Below, piece by piece: positions 32,844 through 43,346 of a stretch of 64,000 nucleotides of DNA (position 1 is the first letter of the stretch; each line of letters begins with the position of its first letter). Location of the stretch: assembly GCA_016841045.1 (NCBI GenBank), contig JAENZX010000013.1, forward strand, positions 25,472 through 89,471, read 5' to 3'. A model generated the notes under the pieces. That model ran no database searches and was not told the DNA's origin. It worked only from the letters and a program-made list of their open reading frames with translations. Source of the stretch: Thermincola carboxydiphila. Lineage in GTDB: Bacteria > Bacillota > Thermincolia > Thermincolales > UBA2595. The position numbers were made by a program, and so were the translations under genes.

Positions 32844-35279
32844 ATGGACGGAAAATCTGATATTTATATTTACCAGCGTTTAACCGGACGAAAGGCAGGC
32901 CGTAATTTTGTTATACCATCTTTCCCCAAGTTATCCTTAAAGAAGTTATTAAAGGGTACTGTTTCCTGGGAAACAGGCTTTCTAATTGTATTGGCTTTTT
33001 TTTGCGGGAGGGCGGTGTTATCCGGGGGGATTGTCCCTTTTCCGGCAGCGTTGCTGGCTGCTGTTCTGGCGGTTATGCCGGACAGAGGATTTATGGTTTT
33101 GGCAGCCTCAATTGGAGGTATGGCAACAGTAACATCAGGACATGATTTTGGAGCTGCTGTCATATATATGACTCTTCTGTTTTTAATCCTGGGACAAGCC
33201 AGGACCCAGTTTCGTAAGCCTTGGTTTGGAATCCCTCTTCTGGTTGCCGGTCTTATTATAGCGGCCAGAGTTGGGATATTTGCTTACTTTGACCCTGGTT
33301 TATATAATTACATTCTGGCAATATTTGAAGCAGTACTTTCCGGTTGTGCGTCTTTTCTATTGGTCAGGGCTCTGCCGGTTCTTCGCAAACGTGATAGTCT
33401 GGTATCTCTCAAAAAAGAGGAAATTATTGGCGGAGCTGTATTTGTGATTGCATTCCTCATGGGTTTATCAGAACTCAAGCTTTTTGGAACAGAAATAAGG
33501 AATATCCTTGGCAGGACTCTGGTTCTGTTTGCTGCATATTCAGGAGGCAGCGGTTTTGGAGCTGTTATGGGAACAATTGTCGGAATGGTTCCAGGGATAA
33601 ACTCGATTACTGCTCCCGGAATGGTCGCTGTTTATTCCTTTTCAGGCATGGTTGCAGGTATGTTTCGCGGTTTTGGCAGGGTAGGCATTTGCATAGGTTT
33701 CATCTTGGGCAATGTACTGCTTTCAATTTATCTGACAGATTACAATAGGCTTGTTACTACATTTACGGAAACGGGGTTGTCTGTTTTCATCTTCATGCTA
33801 ATCTCCCCAAAAAGGTTATTTGCAGCACGGGCACTGGTGAAGAGCAGTTTCTTCAGTTCAAGCAGCAGACCTATCAATGAAACCAGAATAAGAGAGATTA
33901 CTGCTTCGAGGATAAGGGAGTACTCGAGGATATTTAGGGAATTGTCCAGATCCTTCCGGGAAGTGTCCTGTGATACGCGAATGTATGAAGAAAGCAATTT
34001 GCAGAACCTCTTTAATGGAATTACCGTCAAAGTATGTAAAGGGTGTTCTTTATACCGGGTTTGCTGGGAAAAGGAGTTTTATAAGACTTATAGGAATGTC
34101 ATGGATATGCTGGCACATATTGATGTAAGTGGCAGGATTGCTGAAGAACATGTGCCTCAGGATATCCTTAAGCGCTGTTCCCGGCTCAGAGAACTTACGG
34201 TAACTGTCAACTGTTTATTTGAAAATTACAAGCAGTCTCAAATTTGGCAGAGAAAGCTTACTGAAGGACGGGATATTGTTGGAGGGCAGTTGGAAGGCAT
34301 TGCAGAAATAATGCATAATCTGGCCACAGAGTTGAAAATAGATGTCCGCATGAGAGAAGATATAGAAGTTATACTTCGTTCCGAGCTGGTTCGCGCAGGG
34401 TATAATATTAACGGCCTGAGTGTTATAGGAGAAGGTACTGAGCAGTTTGAAATCCACATCTCCTGCCCGTCCTGCGGCGGCAATATGCAGTGTGTCAATG
34501 AAATTGGTCCCTTAGTATCAGGCGTGTTGTCCCAACCTCTAATTGTGCTCAACTCCAACTACTGCACCAAGAAGACCGGGGAGCCGATATGTGAGTTTAA
34601 GCTGCGTCCCAAGCGAGCTCTTGAAGTGGAACTTGGTTTTGCGTCTGCTGCAAAAGATTCCAGCATGATTTCGGGGGATACATATTCAACATTTGATCTT
34701 AAAGATGGGAAATTTGTGATCGTCCTAAGTGACGGAATGGGTGTGGGGCCAAAAGCGGCAGCAGAAAGTAAAGCGGCAATCACTTTGCTGGAAAAGCTGC
34801 TTGAAACCGGCTTTGAAAAAAACATGGCTGTCAAAACTGTAAATTCTATTTTAGTCATGGGTTCACCTGACGAAACCTTTGCAACTGTAGATCTTACTTT
34901 TATTGATTTAATACAGGGACTAGCTGACTTTACAAAGATTGGCTCGGCTCCAAGCTTTATAAAAAGGGGAAGCCAAGTTAGCATGGTGAGGGATAACAGC
35001 CTTCCGATAGGGATATTAAGTAATATTGATGTTGATACAATACAGCAGGTTATAGGGCATGATGATGTAATTGTAATGGTTTCAGACGGATTGCTCGAAA
35101 CTGCCGGTGAAAACCCGGATGAATCGTGGATTATGGATACTCTCCAAAATATAGTGACAACAGACCCCCAAAATATCGCCGACTTACTGCTAAACAGGGC
35201 GATACTTAACTCCGGAGGCTCTGTTAACGATGATATGACGGTAATTGTGGCACGAATAGCGTCTGCTAGCCGTTGTTAA
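32844..35279 (+). CDS. spoIIE: Stage II sporulation protein E (PP2C-type phosphatase)
   Basis: An 811-residue membrane phosphatase that dephosphorylates SpoIIAA to activate sigma-F in the forespore and acts at the polar septum. About ten membrane segments fill residues 45-325, then a helical regulatory/FtsZ-interaction region, then a PP2C domain (about 590-811) with VLSDGMGVG near 628-637 and VMVSDGLLETAG near 750. ATG follows GGTGGTG. A TATAAT lies at 32795-32800 and TGTCGGT and AGTCGAT (5 of 7 to the Spo0A core) lie upstream, compatible with Spo0A control but weak. Confidence 0.97.
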   Translation: MDGKSDIYIYQRLTGRKAGRNFVIPSFPKLSLKKLLKGTVSWETGFLIVLAFFCGRAVLSGGIVPFPAALLAAVLAVMPDRGFMVLAASIGGMATVTSGHDFGAAVIYMTLLFLILGQARTQFRKPWFGIPLLVAGLIIAARVGIFAYFDPGLYNYILAIFEAVLSGCASFLLVRALPVLRKRDSLVSLKKEEIIGGAVFVIAFLMGLSELKLFGTEIRNILGRTLVLFAAYSGGSGFGAVMGTIVGMVPGINSITAPGMVAVYSFSGMVAGMFRGFGRVGICIGFILGNVLLSIYLTDYNRLVTTFTETGLSVFIFMLISPKRLFAARALVKSSFFSSSSRPINETRIREITASRIREYSRIFRELSRSFREVSCDTRMYEESNLQNLFNGITVKVCKGCSLYRVCWEKEFYKTYRNVMDMLAHIDVSGRIAEEHVPQDILKRCSRLRELTVTVNCLFENYKQSQIWQRKLTEGRDIVGGQLEGIAEIMHNLATELKIDVRMREDIEVILRSELVRAGYNINGLSVIGEGTEQFEIHISCPSCGGNMQCVNEIGPLVSGVLSQPLIVLNSNYCTKKTGEPICEFKLRPKRALEVELGFASAAKDSSMISGDTYSTFDLKDGKFVIVLSDGMGVGPKAAAESKAAITLLEKLLETGFEKNMAVKTVNSILVMGSPDETFATVDLTFIDLIQGLADFTKIGSAPSFIKRGSQVSMVRDNSLPIGILSNIDVDTIQQVIGHDDVIVMVSDGLLETAGENPDESWIMDTLQNIVTTDPQNIADLLLNRAILNSGGSVNDDMTVIVARIASASRC

Positions 35280-35326
35280 GTAATGGATTAGCATAGGTTA
35301 GGCTGGTATAAGGTAACAGTGGAATG

Positions 35327-35356
35327 GAAAAAATACCCTCTAAGGGGTATTTTTTT
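35327..35356 (+). terminator. Rho-independent terminator after spoIIE
   Basis: AAAAAATACCC pairs with GGGTATTTTTT around a short loop; the stem continues into a T-run. Confidence 0.8.
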
Positions 35357-35415
35357 ATCGGATTTAGGTATAGCCTAAATTAAAAGTCTGCAATCACAGT
35401 TGCGGGGTGATCAGT

Positions 35416-36339
35416 ATGAGCTTTCTTGAAAAGCTGCCGTCCCTCAAAAAAGACCAGATAATTTCAGGACGATGGGAAGGGAACCATTACAAAATTTTGA
35501 GGACAATTGGTACCGGTGGAAGCGGGACTGTTTATCTGGTAAAAGATGAAGAGGGTTGTTTAAAGGCGCTAAAGGTTTCTCCGGACTTATTTGGATTAAA
35601 CAGTGAGTATCGTGTACTGGTTTTTCTCAGGTCATGCAGGGAACTAATGAGCCTCAATGTCGTTCCGGCGGTCTCTGAGCTTGACGACTGCCAAATTGAC
35701 TCCAGGATTTATTACTTTATCGTAATGGAATACTGTAGGGGAGAAAACCTTGGAAAATTCAAAGGAAGACTTTCATTGAAAGATGCTGCCCTTGTAGGTA
35801 GACATGTGGCCTGTTTTCTTGATTGCCTGCATCGGACCGGATTTATTTTTGGGGATTTAAAACCGGGAAACATTATCTTTAATTTTGAAACGGGACATAC
35901 TTATGTTGTTGATTATGGTAGTGTAACAGTCAAGGGAGGAAAGCTCAGACAATTTACACCCAGTTATGACCGGGCAACATGGCAGGCCGGTGAACGGGTG
36001 GCAGATGAAAGTTATGATATGTTTTCACTGGGGATGCTGTTGGTTGTATTAGTTTCGGGCAATATTAGGCGGAGTCAATATAAACATCCTGATAAGATAA
36101 AGGAGGAGATATCCGGGCGTATTTCAAATTCTGTTATGCGCGAAGCTGTCAGGAAAGCCTTGAGTCAAAACTCTCTGTCCTGCAGTGATATTTTTTCTCA
36201 TTTGACGGGTATAGAATTTGAAGGTGGGTCCACATACAACAGTGTATACAGAGTTAATAGTATTTTAATAAAGCTTGTTGGATTAACATCTGCTGTCAGT
36301 TTAATTGTAAGCCTGATCTATTTCAACCAGTTTCGGTAG
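35416..36339 (+). CDS. yabT: YabT-like membrane-anchored Ser/Thr kinase
   Basis: A 307-residue Hanks-type kinase. The glycine loop IGTGGSGTVYLV, lysine in LKALKVS, catalytic loop FIFGDLKPGNIIF (GDLKPxN in place of HRDLKPxN) and DYG in VVDYGSV (in place of DFG) are visible. A C-terminal membrane segment covers about 283-302. In Bacillus YabT sits two genes after spoIIE, has the same C-terminal anchor and acts in spore development. GTG at 35407 is in frame, but GGGGTGA suits ATG 35416 better. The yabS gene is absent here. Confidence 0.88.
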   Translation: MSFLEKLPSLKKDQIISGRWEGNHYKILRTIGTGGSGTVYLVKDEEGCLKALKVSPDLFGLNSEYRVLVFLRSCRELMSLNVVPAVSELDDCQIDSRIYYFIVMEYCRGENLGKFKGRLSLKDAALVGRHVACFLDCLHRTGFIFGDLKPGNIIFNFETGHTYVVDYGSVTVKGGKLRQFTPSYDRATWQAGERVADESYDMFSLGMLLVVLVSGNIRRSQYKHPDKIKEEISGRISNSVMREAVRKALSQNSLSCSDIFSHLTGIEFEGGSTYNSVYRVNSILIKLVGLTSAVSLIVSLIYFNQFR

Positions 36340-36394
36340 GCCAAATCTATACAACTTTTGAGGTACCTGGGAGGAAAGAACAGGGAAACGTCGA

Positions 36395-37855
36395 ATGAAA
36401 ACGTATTCAGGGGGGAGAGATATCATTGCCATGCTGAAGCAGGTCAGGGCAACAATAAAAAAATATAACATGCTTTCTCCGGGAGACCGGGTTTTGACAG
36501 GTGTTTCCGGTGGACCTGATTCGGTAGCCCTTGTTCATATCCTCACGGCTGTAGCATCTGATTTAGGTATTGAAATTTACATTGCACACCTTAATCACTG
36601 TTTTAGGGGACAAGATGCTGTTGATGATGCCGAATTTGTCCGTCAACTGGCTTCCAAACTGCAATTACAGGCGGTTATTGAAAGCAGGGATGTTTCCCGC
36701 TTCATCGCTGAAAACAGGCTGTCCAAACAGGAAGGATCCCGGGAGGTCCGTTACAGTTTTTTTAAAGAAACTGCGAAGAAATTTGCCTGCAACAAGATTG
36801 CCACAGGACATAATGCCAATGATCAGGCAGAAACTATACTTAATAATTTTCTGCGGGGAAGCGGAGCGGCGGGATTGGGGGGGATACCCCCTGTCAGGAA
36901 TGGATATATTATCAGACCTCTTATTGAAGTATCCAGGAAAGAAATCGAGAGGTACTGCACCCAAAATGAGTTATTTCCCCGAACGGATAAAAGCAATCTA
37001 AAAAATATCTATACAAGAAACCGTATAAGGCTTGAATTAATTCCTTATTTAGAGACAGAATATAATAGTAACTTAGTGGATACCTTAGTACGAACCGGTG
37101 AAATTTTTAGGGATGAAGAAGAATACCTTCAAGCAGAGGCCAAAAGGTTTTGGGAGAAAGTTGTGGAGAAAGAGGGCCATGGTGAAGTTGTATTTCTAAC
37201 CAACCTTTTTTTGGCTGCTCCGAAGGCAATCCAAAAGAGACTGATAAGGCGGGCGTGGGCAGCTCTGACAGGTTCGGTCCACAATCTGGGCTATTTACAT
37301 ATAACAAACGCCATAGAAGTAATTAGGTCTGCTCAGACGGGATCAAGCATGGATCTTCCAGGAGGAATAGTGCTTATCAAATCCTATGAAATGTTTTCTT
37401 TGTCATGTGATTCTTCCAGGACTTTACCGGAGGATGCCAGCCAATCTGAATATTCTTACCAGCTCAAGATTCCAGGGATAACATTTATTCCCGAAACAGG
37501 TGATGCAATAGAAGTAAGCATTGAGAGCAATATTTCAGAACCAGGGCCTGGTTATGGGGTAAATGAGGTTTTTATTGATATGGACTTGGTTACTCTGCCA
37601 TTGACTGTACGTAATAGAAGGCCTGGTGATTGGTTTAAGCCCTTCGGTTTTGATGGAACGAAGAAACTTAAGAAATTCCTGATAGACTGTAAGGTTTCCA
37701 GAACAGATCGGCAATTGCTGCCTGTGGTGGTTTCAGACGAAGTAAACATTGTTTGGGTTGCCGGGCTCAGAGCTGACCGGAGATGGTTGGTTAACTCCGG
37801 TACACAAAGGATATTAAGGTTGAAATTAATGCGAAATCTCCAAAAACAAAATTGA
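36395..37855 (+). CDS. tilS: tRNA(Ile)-lysidine synthase
   Basis: A 486-residue TilS modifying C34 of the AUA-reading tRNA(Ile). The PP-loop ATPase motif [10 protein letters not shown] lies near residues 38-47, [20 protein letters not shown] follows, and the C-terminal TilS domain contains [17 protein letters not shown]. The start is uncertain: ATG 36395 has only ACAGGGA upstream, while ATG 36431 ([12 protein letters not shown]) has GGGGGGAG but 13 bases away. Between yabT and ftsH as in Bacillus, but hprT is missing. Confidence 0.93.
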   Translation: MKTYSGGRDIIAMLKQVRATIKKYNMLSPGDRVLTGVSGGPDSVALVHILTAVASDLGIEIYIAHLNHCFRGQDAVDDAEFVRQLASKLQLQAVIESRDVSRFIAENRLSKQEGSREVRYSFFKETAKKFACNKIATGHNANDQAETILNNFLRGSGAAGLGGIPPVRNGYIIRPLIEVSRKEIERYCTQNELFPRTDKSNLKNIYTRNRIRLELIPYLETEYNSNLVDTLVRTGEIFRDEEEYLQAEAKRFWEKVVEKEGHGEVVFLTNLFLAAPKAIQKRLIRRAWAALTGSVHNLGYLHITNAIEVIRSAQTGSSMDLPGGIVLIKSYEMFSLSCDSSRTLPEDASQSEYSYQLKIPGITFIPETGDAIEVSIESNISEPGPGYGVNEVFIDMDLVTLPLTVRNRRPGDWFKPFGFDGTKKLKKFLIDCKVSRTDRQLLPVVVSDEVNIVWVAGLRADRRWLVNSGTQRILRLKLMRNLQKQN

Positions 37856-37880
37856 AAACGGTTTTAATATATGTTACAAT
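37852..37880 (+). promoter_or_regulatory. Sigma-A promoter of ftsH
   Basis: TTGAAA (37852-37857) and TACAAT (37875-37880) with a 17-base spacer. The -35 overlaps the stop of tilS. It rules out the in-frame TTG at 37852 as the ftsH start. Confidence 0.8.
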
Positions 37881-37932
37881 TACGAAGCATGAAAAATTTT
37901 CAAATTTCTTTTTTCTGAGAGGGGTGAAGTGG

Positions 37933-39906
37933 TTGAACCGGGTATTTAAGAATTTGAGTATATATTTACTGATTGTTATTTTGGCAGTGGCTATTATTAG
38001 ATACACTTCCCCGGAGCAAACCCCAGCCAAAGAACTTAGAAGTGACCAATTATATACTGCTATCCAGAAGAAACAAATTAAAGATGTAGTAATACAGCCC
38101 AATGAACAGGTTACTCAGATTACAGGCCATTTTAAAGATGGTCAGGCTTTTGTTGCAAAGGGTTTCACTCAGGAAATCCCCGAGCTTACCAAGCAGTTGA
38201 GGGAAAATAACATTCCATTTGACAGCCGGGAGGAGCCAAAACCGCCCTGGTGGACAAATTTGTTTTTCAACTTTTTGCCGATTTTACTTTTGATAGGCAT
38301 TGTGTTTTTTATGCTTAACCAAACGCAGGGTGGCGGAAGCCGGGTAATGTCTTTTGGTAAGAGCAAGGCGAGGCTGCATTCAGATGACAAGAAGCGAGTA
38401 ACTTTTGATGATGTTGCTGGTGCAGATGAGGTAAAGCAGGAACTTGAAGAAGTAGTGGAGTTTCTCAAACACCCTAAGAAATTCAACGAATTGGGAGCCA
38501 AAATTCCCAAAGGAGTTCTCCTTTTTGGCCCTCCCGGTACTGGTAAAACCTTGCTGGCAAGGGCGGTAGCGGGGGAAGCGGGCGTACCATTTTTCAGTAT
38601 AAGCGGCTCCGACTTTGTTGAAATGTTTGTTGGTGTAGGTGCATCACGGGTTAGGGACTTATTTGAACAGGCCAAAAAAAGTGCGCCTTGTATTGTGTTT
38701 ATCGACGAAATTGACGCAGTTGGCCGTCAGCGTGGAGCGGGCCTTGGAGGAGGGCATGACGAACGTGAACAGACCCTCAACCAGTTGCTCGTGGAAATGG
38801 ACGGATTCAGTCCTAATGAAGGGATAATTATAATAGCGGCAACCAACAGGCCCGATATACTGGACCCGGCGCTCTTGAGGCCGGGGCGGTTTGACAGGCA
38901 GATTACAGTTGACTCTCCTGATATTACAGGCCGCAAAGAAATTTTACAGGTACATATCAAGGGTAAACCTCTGGCTGACGATATTGACCTGATGGTTCTG
39001 GCTCGGAGGACTCCGGGATTTACAGGTGCTGATATTGCTAACCTGGTCAATGAGGCAGCTCTCCTTGCAGCAAGAAATAACAAGAAGTCTATAACCATGA
39101 TTGAAATGGAAGATGCGATAGAACGGGTAGTTGCCGGACCTGAGAAAAAGTCTAAAGTGATCAGTGACAAAGAGAAAAAACTGGTTTCTTATCACGAAGC
39201 CGGTCATGCATTGGTTAGTACCCTGCTGGCAGACACTGATCCCGTTCATAAAGTTTCCATCATTCCCAGAGGGCGTGCCGGTGGGTACACATTGATACTG
39301 CCCACTGAGGATAGGTATTACCGAACGAAATCAATGCTTTTAAACGAGATTGTTATACTCCTGGGCGGGCGGGTCGCAGAGGAACTGGTTCTTCATGATA
39401 TAAGTACCGGTGCCCAAAACGACCTTGAGAGAGCTACCAGTATTGCTCGCAAAATGATTATGGAATACGGTATGAGTGAAGAAATAGGGCCCCTCACTCT
39501 GGGCAGAAAAACTGAACAGGTGTTTTTGGGTCGGGATATCGGCCGGGACAAAGACTATAGTGAGGAAGTTGCCTTTTCAATTGATAAAGAAGTAAGGAAG
39601 ATTATCGACCGGAGTTATGAGAAAGCAGAAAAACTGCTGAATGATAATATGGATAAGCTTCACCTAATTGCTAAGACCTTAATGGAGCAAGAAACTCTTG
39701 ATTCTGACGAATTTACTGCTTTGATAGAAGGACGGGATGTACAGGAAGTAAAAGCTGAACGGCTGTCCCGGGAAGGGGCAGAGATAAATAACCATAAGAC
39801 ACAGAAAGAGAGTGATAAAAGCCCATCGCTTGAACCAAAGACACCGGAAATAAACTTCAACAAAGGAAATGAATTAGAAAGCAAAGAAAATACTGATAAA
39901 AAATAA
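37933..39906 (+). CDS. ftsH: ATP-dependent zinc metalloprotease FtsH
   Basis: A 657-residue membrane AAA protease for quality control. Two membrane segments (about 8-25 and 108-128), AAA domain with Walker A GPPGTGKT near residue 199, Walker [12 protein letters not shown] and SRH, then the peptidase with zinc motif HEAGH near 420-424. I use TTG 37933 (GAGGGGTGA just upstream, [14 protein letters not shown] start); the frame is open from 37852 but that lies in the promoter -35. A GTG at 37924 is a second option. The C-terminal tail is charged and low-complexity. Confidence 0.96.
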   Translation: MNRVFKNLSIYLLIVILAVAIIRYTSPEQTPAKELRSDQLYTAIQKKQIKDVVIQPNEQVTQITGHFKDGQAFVAKGFTQEIPELTKQLRENNIPFDSREEPKPPWWTNLFFNFLPILLLIGIVFFMLNQTQGGGSRVMSFGKSKARLHSDDKKRVTFDDVAGADEVKQELEEVVEFLKHPKKFNELGAKIPKGVLLFGPPGTGKTLLARAVAGEAGVPFFSISGSDFVEMFVGVGASRVRDLFEQAKKSAPCIVFIDEIDAVGRQRGAGLGGGHDEREQTLNQLLVEMDGFSPNEGIIIIAATNRPDILDPALLRPGRFDRQITVDSPDITGRKEILQVHIKGKPLADDIDLMVLARRTPGFTGADIANLVNEAALLAARNNKKSITMIEMEDAIERVVAGPEKKSKVISDKEKKLVSYHEAGHALVSTLLADTDPVHKVSIIPRGRAGGYTLILPTEDRYYRTKSMLLNEIVILLGGRVAEELVLHDISTGAQNDLERATSIARKMIMEYGMSEEIGPLTLGRKTEQVFLGRDIGRDKDYSEEVAFSIDKEVRKIIDRSYEKAEKLLNDNMDKLHLIAKTLMEQETLDSDEFTALIEGRDVQEVKAERLSREGAEINNHKTQKESDKSPSLEPKTPEINFNKGNELESKENTDKK

Positions 39907-39927
39907 AGTGACTCAGGAGGTACAGTT

Positions 39928-40377
39928 GTGGAAAGAACTTATGTAATGATTAAACCTGATGGTGTACAGAGAAATCTAGTGGGGGAAATAATTTCTCGAT
40001 TCGAGAAAAAGGGTTTTAAAATTGTTGCACTTAAGATGCTGCAGATGGATAGAGCCATAGCAGAAAAGCATTATGCCGAGCACATTGGCAAGCCGTTTTT
40101 TGAGGCGCTGGCTTCATATATTACCTCCGGTCCGGTAGTTGCAATGGTCCTTGAAGGCAAGGATGTTGTTGCAACTGCACGTGCTATGAATGGAGCCACC
40201 AATCCTGCTAATGCCGGCCCAGGCACTATCAGAGGGGATTATGCTATCGAAGTGGGCAGAAATGTGATACATGGTTCTGATTCTGTGGAGAGCGCAAACA
40301 GGGAAATTGCTATTTACTTTACAGAAAAAGAGCTTTGCGAATATAAGAAGATAGTCGATGAGTGGATATACGAATAA
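39928..40377 (+). CDS. ndk: Nucleoside diphosphate kinase
   Basis: A 149-residue Ndk transferring phosphate between NTPs and NDPs. [20 protein letters not shown] starts the fold and NVIHGSDS carries the phospho-histidine H115. GTG start after CAGGAGGT, 21 bases after ftsH, probably cotranscribed. Confidence 0.97.
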   Translation: MERTYVMIKPDGVQRNLVGEIISRFEKKGFKIVALKMLQMDRAIAEKHYAEHIGKPFFEALASYITSGPVVAMVLEGKDVVATARAMNGATNPANAGPGTIRGDYAIEVGRNVIHGSDSVESANREIAIYFTEKELCEYKKIVDEWIYE

Positions 40378-40397
40378 AAGTGTTGTCAGGAAAAAAG

Positions 40398-40420
40398 CGG
40401 CAGGTCAATGACCTGCCGTT
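40398..40420 (+). terminator. Palindromic hairpin after ndk
   Basis: CGGCAGGTCA and TGACCTGCCG form a 21-base perfect palindrome with one central base, followed by TTTAAT. An A-run precedes it, so it may work on both strands. Confidence 0.6.
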
Positions 40421-40493
40421 TAATGTAAGAAGGACTTTTTTTCAAATATACCGAAATTTGTTACAAATTTAATAATGGTTAAGGAGGGGGCTT

Positions 40494-40889
40494 ATGAAAA
40501 ATCTTAAGATAGGAATCACAGGCGAAGCTAAAGCTATCGTATCTGAGAATAATACAGCAATCGCACTGGGCAGTGGTGGTGTTCCCGTTTTAGCGACACC
40601 GGCAATGATAGCTCTCATGGAAAATGCTGCAATGTCTTCTGTTTCGCTGTACCTTCCGGAAGGGAGTTCGAGCGTAGGAACAAGGATAGAATCTTCCCAT
40701 GTTGCTGCTACTCCGTTGGGCATGGAGGTTACGGCAAGGTGTGAGTTGGTTGAAATTGACGGGAAACGCCTGGTCTTTAGAGTGGAGGCCTACGATGCTC
40801 TCGGTAAAATAGGGGAAGGAACCCATGAGCGTTTCATCATTAATGTGGAAAAGTTCATGAAGAAGACCGAAGAAAAGAAAAATCTTTAG
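40494..40889 (+). CDS. FlK-like hotdog thioesterase
   Basis: A 131-residue hotdog-fold protein of the fluoroacetyl-CoA thioesterase (FlK)-like group. The family blocks VPVLATPAMIALMENAAM, VGTRIESSHVAATPLGMEV and GEGTHERFIINVEKF are clear. Most homologues hydrolyse unknown acyl-CoAs; fluoroacetate is not implied. AAGGAGGGGG precedes ATG. It stands alone between ndk and fhs. Confidence 0.88.
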   Translation: MKNLKIGITGEAKAIVSENNTAIALGSGGVPVLATPAMIALMENAAMSSVSLYLPEGSSSVGTRIESSHVAATPLGMEVTARCELVEIDGKRLVFRVEAYDALGKIGEGTHERFIINVEKFMKKTEEKKNL

Positions 40890-41257
40890 ATAATTGCAGC
40901 TAAATTTTTAGATAAATGTAACTAAATTTTTTAAATATTTAGTCTTTATTGGCAGGAAATTTTAGAGAAAAAGAGAATATTTATAAAGCTAAGTTAAACA
41001 TTGCCTTTTAAAGCATATCCTTTTTTAGTTTGCAAATTTTACTGGTTATTCAAGATTTGTTCATTGTGCATACTAACAGTAGCGATATATAGGTAGACCC
41101 GCATTTCTTTCTATCCTTGAGTGATCTCTCTTCTTTGGAAATAACATGTTTTATTGTTACCTAAAGGGAGTCATGGTTCGGAGCAAAGAGTGTCAGGTTT
41201 ACTTATGAAAATCAAATATACTTAAAATTACTAGAACCGAAGGGAGAGATTAAATCA
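40890..41257 (+). other. AT-rich leader region of fhs, no gene
   Basis: A 368-base non-coding stretch. The first half repeats CTAAATTTTT-like strings. CATACTAA at 41068-41075 resembles a forespore -10 but has no matching -35, and no folate riboswitch structure was seen. AAGGGAGAG at 41239-41247 is the ribosome site of fhs. Confidence 0.5.
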
Positions 41258-43033
41258 ATGGGTTACGATCCAAAAACCATGGACCCGACCAAGTACAAAG
41301 ACTGGCAGATTGCTGAAGAAGCTGAAAAGTATCTGCCAACACCTGAGGAGTGGATTGAGAAATTAGGAATCCAAAAGGATGAAATGATTCCTTATGGCAA
41401 GACTCCCAAACTTGACTTCCTCAAAATCATGAACAGGCTGAAGGATAAGCCCGATGGTAAGTACATTGAAGTTACAGCTATTACCCCGACACCTCTTGGT
41501 GAAGGTAAAACCACTGTATCCATGGGTCTGATTCAGGGTCTTGGTGTCAAAGGCATGAATGTTGGTGGGGCACTCCGCCAGCCTTCCGGTGGCCCTACCA
41601 TGAACGTTAAAGGAACTGCGGCAGGTGGCGGTAACGCTCTGCTTATTCCAATGACCGAGTTTTCCCTTGGTCTTACCGGTGATATCAATGATATTACCAA
41701 CGCTCACAACCTGGCTATGGTTGCCGCAACATCCAGGTATCAGCATGAGTGCAATTATACTGATGAAGAATTGACCAAGCGTGGACTGCGCCGTTTGGAT
41801 ATAGACCCCAAAAACATGGAAATGGGCTGGGTAATGGACTTTGCTGCACAGTCTATGCGTAATATCGTAATCGGTCTTGGCGGTAAAAAAGACGGATACC
41901 CGATGCCTTCCAGGTTCGGTATTGCCGTTGGTTCTGAGTTAATGGCTATTCTAGCTGTTTCTAAGGATCTCGCCGACTTAAGAGATCGTATCGGCAAAAT
42001 CACTGTGGCATACGACCGCACTGGTAAAGCTGTTACCACTTCCGACCTTGACGTTGCAGGTGCAATGACTGCATGGATGCGTAATACTATTAACCCGACT
42101 CTCTGCTATTCAGTAGAAGGTCAACCTGTACTTATTCATGCCGGCCCCTTTGCAAACATTGCTATCGGTCAGAACTCTATTATTTCCGACCGTTTGGGCC
42201 TGAAGCTGTTTGATTATGTAGTAACTGAGTCAGGATTTGCTGCTGATATCGGTTTCGAGAAATTCTGGAATGTTAAGTGCCGCTTAAGTGGCAACGTTCC
42301 CAACGTTTCAGTTATCGTTGCAACTGTCCGTGCTCTTAAGATGCATGGTGGCGGCCCTGCTGTTGCTCCTGGCCGTCCGCTGCCGCAGGAGTACACTGAA
42401 GAGAACCTTGGTCTGGTAGAGAAGGGCTTTGAGAACCTGCGTCATATGGTTAGCGTTGTTAAAAAGTCCGGTATCGTTCCGGTTGTTGCTATCAACGCAT
42501 TCTATACTGACACCAAGGCTGAGCATGACCTCATTAAGAAGCTTTGCACCGAAATGGGAGTTCGTTCTGCTGTATCCAATCACTGGATGTATGGTGGTGA
42601 GGGTGCAGCTGAGCTTGCAGATGTTGTTATGGATGCTGCTAATGAGCCTTCAAACTACAAGCCGCTTTATCCGCTCGAAATGCCTCTCCGTCAGCGGGTA
42701 GAAATGATTGCCAAGGAAGTTTACGGTGCTGATGGCGTAAACTGGGCACCTGCTGCTGAAGCTAAGGCTAAGAGGTTTGAATCCGATCCTCAATTTGCAG
42801 ACTTCCAGACTATGATGGTTAAGACTCACCTGAGTCTTTCTCATGACCCCACCTTAAAGGGTGTGCCCAAGGGCTGGACTCTCCCGATCAGAGATGTTCT
42901 GGTTTACAGCGGCGCCAAGTTCCTTTGCCCGATGGCTGGGGATATCAGCTTAATGCCTGGTACTGCTTCCGATCCTGCTTACAGAAGAATCGACGTAGAT
43001 GTAAATACCGGAGCTGTAAGCGGCTTATTCTAA
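41258..43033 (+). CDS. fhs: Formate-tetrahydrofolate ligase
   Basis: A 591-residue ligase making 10-formyl-THF from formate, THF and ATP, an entry step of the methyl branch of the Wood-Ljungdahl pathway and of one-carbon metabolism. The nucleotide loop [16 protein letters not shown] lies near residues 73-88; [13 protein letters not shown] and [19 protein letters not shown] are characteristic. Length is longer than the usual 556 because of an N-terminal extension of about 30 residues. Codon use is strikingly biased (many C-ending and GCT/GGT codons), implying high expression. Confidence 0.97.
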   Translation: MGYDPKTMDPTKYKDWQIAEEAEKYLPTPEEWIEKLGIQKDEMIPYGKTPKLDFLKIMNRLKDKPDGKYIEVTAITPTPLGEGKTTVSMGLIQGLGVKGMNVGGALRQPSGGPTMNVKGTAAGGGNALLIPMTEFSLGLTGDINDITNAHNLAMVAATSRYQHECNYTDEELTKRGLRRLDIDPKNMEMGWVMDFAAQSMRNIVIGLGGKKDGYPMPSRFGIAVGSELMAILAVSKDLADLRDRIGKITVAYDRTGKAVTTSDLDVAGAMTAWMRNTINPTLCYSVEGQPVLIHAGPFANIAIGQNSIISDRLGLKLFDYVVTESGFAADIGFEKFWNVKCRLSGNVPNVSVIVATVRALKMHGGGPAVAPGRPLPQEYTEENLGLVEKGFENLRHMVSVVKKSGIVPVVAINAFYTDTKAEHDLIKKLCTEMGVRSAVSNHWMYGGEGAAELADVVMDAANEPSNYKPLYPLEMPLRQRVEMIAKEVYGADGVNWAPAAEAKAKRFESDPQFADFQTMMVKTHLSLSHDPTLKGVPKGWTLPIRDVLVYSGAKFLCPMAGDISLMPGTASDPAYRRIDVDVNTGAVSGLF

Positions 43034-43043
43034 GATTAGTCAG

Positions 43044-43078
43044 GAAGGTAGGTTTAAAAGCCTACCTTCTTTTTATTT
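43044..43078 (+). terminator. Rho-independent terminator after fhs
   Basis: GAAGGTAGG pairs with CCTACCTTC around TTTAAAAG and is followed by a long T-run. Confidence 0.92.
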
Positions 43079-43170
43079 TCCAATGCCTCGGTAACTGACA
43101 TTAAATTTTTCACACTTTGGTTGTTTTAGAATAGAATATATCGGGCCCAATTAATGTTGAAAAATTATTA

Positions 43171-43234
43171 ACCTGCCCTAATGGTGCAGGTTTTTAATAA
43201 AAAGGTGCTTCCCCTTGTAAAAGGGGAAGCACCT
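43171..43234. other. Two orphan hairpins between fhs and the HD gene
   Basis: ACCTGC pairs with GCAGGT (43171-43191) and is followed by TTTTT. Directly after, a perfect 14-bp stem (43203-43216 with 43221-43234, loop GTAA) has no + strand T-run but a T-run on the minus strand. The rest of the 313-base gap shows nothing else. Confidence 0.6.
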
Positions 43235-43346
43235 GTGCTTTCGCTATGTTTACGTATAAAACAAGTAAAGCGGGAGGATTTTGCAGTTTATTGTCTAATA
43301 AAGTAACTTACAAATAAGCAAACTAAGGTTGAACGGGGGGAGACCT

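Noticed and set aside
37852..37932. TTG 37852 as ftsH start
   Set aside because: It is part of the -35 element of the ftsH promoter; no ribosome site is present.
41068..41075. Sigma-G/F -10 element CATACTAA before fhs
   Set aside because: No matching -35 at 17-18 bases; a forespore promoter for a highly expressed metabolic gene is unlikely.
40890..41257. Folate (THF) riboswitch upstream of fhs
   Set aside because: No sequence blocks or pairing pattern of the THF riboswitch could be found by eye.
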